A DNA stretch of 64,000 nt from Sporobacter termitidis DSM 10068 (GTDB lineage Bacteria; Bacillota; Clostridia; Oscillospirales; Oscillospiraceae), in the NCBI RefSeq assembly GCF_900130065.1, contig NZ_FQXV01000005.1, forward strand, positions 186,001 through 250,000, read 5' to 3'. How positions within the stretch are numbered: the stretch's first letter is position 1; each line of letters opens with the position of its first letter. Under the pieces are notes generated by a model that was not told the origin of the DNA, searched no databases, and saw nothing but the letters and a program-made list of their open reading frames with translations. Both the position numbers and the translations under genes were made by a program. Positions 61,935 through 64,000 of this stretch are shown piece by piece.

Positions 61935-62579
61935 GTGACACATCAGAATTACACAAATTTCTCACATATGCCTGATAACGACAATATCATGCACAGCGAT
62001 AACACCGGGCGCTGCGATAACACAGCGCACTACGACAACACCCCCCATTACGATAACACCCCGCGTTACGACAATACCCCGTATTATGATAATACTCCGC
62101 AGTATGACAACACTGCGCATTATGACAACACCCCGCAGCATGACAACACCCCGCAGCATGACAACATGATGTACGTTGAGCCGAACGCCACAACGAACTC
62201 GCTTGTCGAAGAGACGAAAAAGCACCGGTCCCTGTACCCCGAGGTACACTATAAACTCAAGCCGTTTATATCCGTGACATGCGACGCCATCCAGGCAACC
62301 GGCAAAATGCCGACCAACGAGGAATTCGACAAAATCACCGATAATATCCATGACGAATTCTGCAAAATGCACCCGGATATGGCGGATTACATGAAATCCA
62401 AACAAGACGACGACCCGCCCGACGCCGTGCCCACCATCAGCTTTGGCGGCGGCTTCAGGCCCAGATTCGGCGGTTTCCGCCGCAGAGGAATCGGCCGCGA
62501 TCTGATCGGCACGCTCCTGCTCGCGGAGCTTGTCGACAGAGGGCGCTGGTCCTCCCCGTTCTACTATCCATTCTTTTGA
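61935..62579 (+). CDS. Protein with hexapeptide YDNTPx repeats
   Basis: A 214-aa protein of unknown function. Residues ~10-70 contain about ten six-residue repeats of the form Y/H-D-N-T-P-x, with 18-bp DNA repeats. Residues ~85-165 form a predicted helical domain with GKMPTNEEFDKITDNIHDEF. The tail is Gly/Arg/Phe-rich (GGGFRPRFGGFRRRG) and ends WSSPFYYPFF. The GTG at 61935 follows GGAGGA. Next to a CwlD-like gene, it could be a spore-coat or surface protein, but this is only suggestive. Confidence 0.65.
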   Translation: MTHQNYTNFSHMPDNDNIMHSDNTGRCDNTAHYDNTPHYDNTPRYDNTPYYDNTPQYDNTAHYDNTPQHDNTPQHDNMMYVEPNATTNSLVEETKKHRSLYPEVHYKLKPFISVTCDAIQATGKMPTNEEFDKITDNIHDEFCKMHPDMADYMKSKQDDDPPDAVPTISFGGGFRPRFGGFRRRGIGRDLIGTLLLAELVDRGRWSSPFYYPFF

Positions 62580-62595
62580 CAAATTCCCTCGCAGC

Positions 62596-62634
62596 AGCGG
62601 AAAAGACGCCGGGCCGGCGTCTTTTCCGCTTTTT
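62596..62634 (+). terminator. Terminator after the hexapeptide-repeat gene
   Basis: Perfect AGCGGAAAAGACGCC / GGCGTCTTTTCCGCT stem with a GGGCC loop, then TTTT. The ~310 bp to 62948 hold no visible gene beyond this hairpin and the leader of the last gene. Confidence 0.8.
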
Positions 62635-62948
62635 AGCGGCGGCACGCTTGTTCGGGCGAAAAAAATATGCAGACACCGCAAAAAGTAGAATTCCATTACG
62701 GCGCATTTTATGGTAGACTGTTCGTGCAGTTCCATTCGGTCGTCGATACGAGCCGCCGCGGCGCGCAAAACAGTGTGATAGCCGGGGCGAAAATGGAAAC
62801 AGTAAATTCATTAAAGCAGATACCGTTATATATCAGGGCAGGCACGATGCCGCGATGGATATAGGACGTTTCTGATTTTCATCGCGCGGTGCACCGGATG
62901 GCAGGGTCCGCCGATGGTCTGACAGTAAATCATTGGAGGAGGAAAAAC

Positions 62949-63938
62949 ATGCTCACGAAAAGACAAAACATGGTAGAAACGATGAAGGGCGGAAAGCCCG
63001 ACCGCTTCGTCAAGGGTTACGAGGCGCTCGCGCTGGTGTATACCCCGTTTCTAACAACCGGCCCCCGCGTCGTCAAGGGCGGCGAACCGGTAAAAAACAG
63101 GTGGGGCGTCACCATCGCTTACCCCGATAACGCTCCCGGCCCGTTCCCCGTGCACGACGGGGACCATATCGTCATCAAGGATATCGAGCACTGGAAAGAC
63201 TATGTCACGCCCCCCAGCGTCATCTTCTCTGACGAGGAGTGGGCGCCGGTTGTCGAGCAGGTCTCGCAGATCGACAGAAACGAATATTTTGTCGCCCCGT
63301 TCGTTGCCCCCGGCATTTTTGAGCAGTGCCACTATCTGCTGGAGATCACCAATTGTCTCACCGCCTTTTACACCAATCCCGACGAGATGCACGAAATCAT
63401 CGATATGATCGCCGATTGGGAGGTCCAGTACGCGGAGCAGATCTGCAAGTATATCAAGCCCGACGCCCTGTTCCATCACGACGACTGGGGCAGCCAGATC
63501 TCGTCCTTCATCTCCCCGGCGATGTTCGAGGAATTTATCCTGCCCGCGTATAAAAAGGTTTACGGCTATTACAAGGCCCACGGCGTGGAAATCATTGTCC
63601 ACCACTCCGACTCCTACGGCGAAAACCTCGTGCCGTTCATGATCGACATGGGCATGGACGTCTGGCAGGGCGTTATGTCCACCAACGACATCCCCGGCCT
63701 CGTGAAAAAGTACGGCGGCCAGCTCACCTTTATGGGCGGCATCGACAACGGCAAGGTCGACAGGGAAGACTCGTCGCCGGAGGTCATCCACGAAGAGGTC
63801 TTCAAATACTGCCGCGAGTGCGGGACGAAATATTTCATTCCCTGCACCACGATGGGCGATCCCCTGAGCATCTACCCCGGCGTGTACGAAGCCGTCATGG
63901 CCGAAATCGACAAAGCCTCCGCGGAAATGTTCAAATAA
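62949..63938 (+). CDS. Uroporphyrinogen decarboxylase-superfamily protein
   Basis: A 329-aa TIM-barrel protein related to the one at 15741-16832: both share a DDWGSQ segment followed by a SPxxF/xE helix. The region that carries His-x-Cys in MtaA-like enzymes reads VHHSDSYGENL here, so the zinc Cys appears to be Asp. It may therefore use another metal site or another chemistry (e.g. O-demethylation or decarboxylation). GGAGGAGG supports the ATG at 62949. Nothing after it in the window identifies its partner; B12 genes nearby are suggestive only. Confidence 0.75.
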   Translation: MLTKRQNMVETMKGGKPDRFVKGYEALALVYTPFLTTGPRVVKGGEPVKNRWGVTIAYPDNAPGPFPVHDGDHIVIKDIEHWKDYVTPPSVIFSDEEWAPVVEQVSQIDRNEYFVAPFVAPGIFEQCHYLLEITNCLTAFYTNPDEMHEIIDMIADWEVQYAEQICKYIKPDALFHHDDWGSQISSFISPAMFEEFILPAYKKVYGYYKAHGVEIIVHHSDSYGENLVPFMIDMGMDVWQGVMSTNDIPGLVKKYGGQLTFMGGIDNGKVDREDSSPEVIHEEVFKYCRECGTKYFIPCTTMGDPLSIYPGVYEAVMAEIDKASAEMFK

Positions 63939-64000
63939 ACAGCTTGCCGAGAAACCCCAAGGGGGCCATCGGCGGCGAATGAAAGAGACACTGTCTGTCG

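Noticed and set aside
61965-62170. CRISPR array
   Set aside because: The 18-bp units are contiguous and in frame, without unique spacers; they encode the peptide repeat.

Overview
This window looks like the chromosome of an anaerobic, spore-forming member of the class Clostridia with fairly GC-rich DNA. The evidence is a Clostridium pasteurianum-type nitrogenase operon (nifH, nifI1, nifI2, nifD, nifK, nifE, fused nifN-B, [2Fe-2S] ferredoxin, split nifV-omega/nifV-alpha), the oxygen-independent cobalamin route, an FeoB iron system with the small Cys-rich FeoB-associated membrane protein, a CwlD-like amidase, GGAGG-type ribosome sites and textbook sigma-A promoters. The genus cannot be fixed from the sequence. 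No rRNA, tRNA, CRISPR array, transposase or phage gene was seen.

Layout. 1-2.0 kb: two convergent LysR regulators. 2.1-7.2 kb: leftward iron-uptake operon (two FeoA proteins, FeoB, FeoB-associated Cys-rich protein, HMA-domain protein, DUF2325 protein, HD-GYP protein, DtxR-type regulator). 7.3-9.6 kb: CsoR and a P1B metal ATPase, each with a CsoR-type operator over a strong promoter. 9.7-11.3 kb: leftward DUF3793 protein plus flavodoxin, and a second DtxR-type regulator. Palindromes with half-sites GTTAG/CTAAC separated by 6 bp lie at the promoters of the feo and DUF3793/flavodoxin units, which suggests one iron regulon. 11.5-15.7 kb: TetR-like regulator, radical SAM protein with a Cys-repeat tail, a divergent companion that looks like a radical-SAM fold without its cluster motif, and a PF06541 membrane protein. 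15.7-31.9 kb: mixed catabolic region with a UroD-superfamily protein, a GH63-like glycosidase, a GH3 remnant, a molybdoenzyme with its TorD-type chaperone fused at the N-terminus, an HD protein, a GH3 lipoprotein, a VOC protein, an orphan xanthine-dehydrogenase-type Mo subunit, a ClC channel, an AraC regulator and an EamA transporter. Two copies of a ~135-bp noncoding repeat lie at 13.2 and 25.6 kb.

31.9-44.9 kb: nitrogen fixation. An AnfO-like gene and a partner of unknown function run left; the nif operon runs right from a sigma-A-like promoter and a structured leader. The operon encodes the Fe protein, two PII regulators, MoFe protein, FeMo-cofactor scaffold and NifB, a Shethna-type ferredoxin, and homocitrate synthase in two parts. 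REP-like palindromes sit in two of its intergenic gaps.

44.9-64 kb: an SDR enzyme and a DUF6514 protein are followed by tetrapyrrole synthesis. Two back-to-back cobalamin riboswitches control a leftward operon (cbiL, hemA-sirC fusion, hemC, cobA-hemD, hemB, hemL, cbiX), which makes precorrin-2/cobalt-sirohydrochlorin from glutamyl-tRNA, and a rightward operon (cbiD, cbiF, cbiG, cbiH, cbiJ, cbiET, cbiC), which continues to cobyrinate. Amidation and nucleotide-loop genes are not in the window. The end carries a CwlD-like amidase, a protein with hexapeptide repeats, and a second UroD-superfamily protein. UroD-superfamily methyltransferases often work with corrinoid proteins, so the B12 genes and these enzymes may serve the same metabolism.
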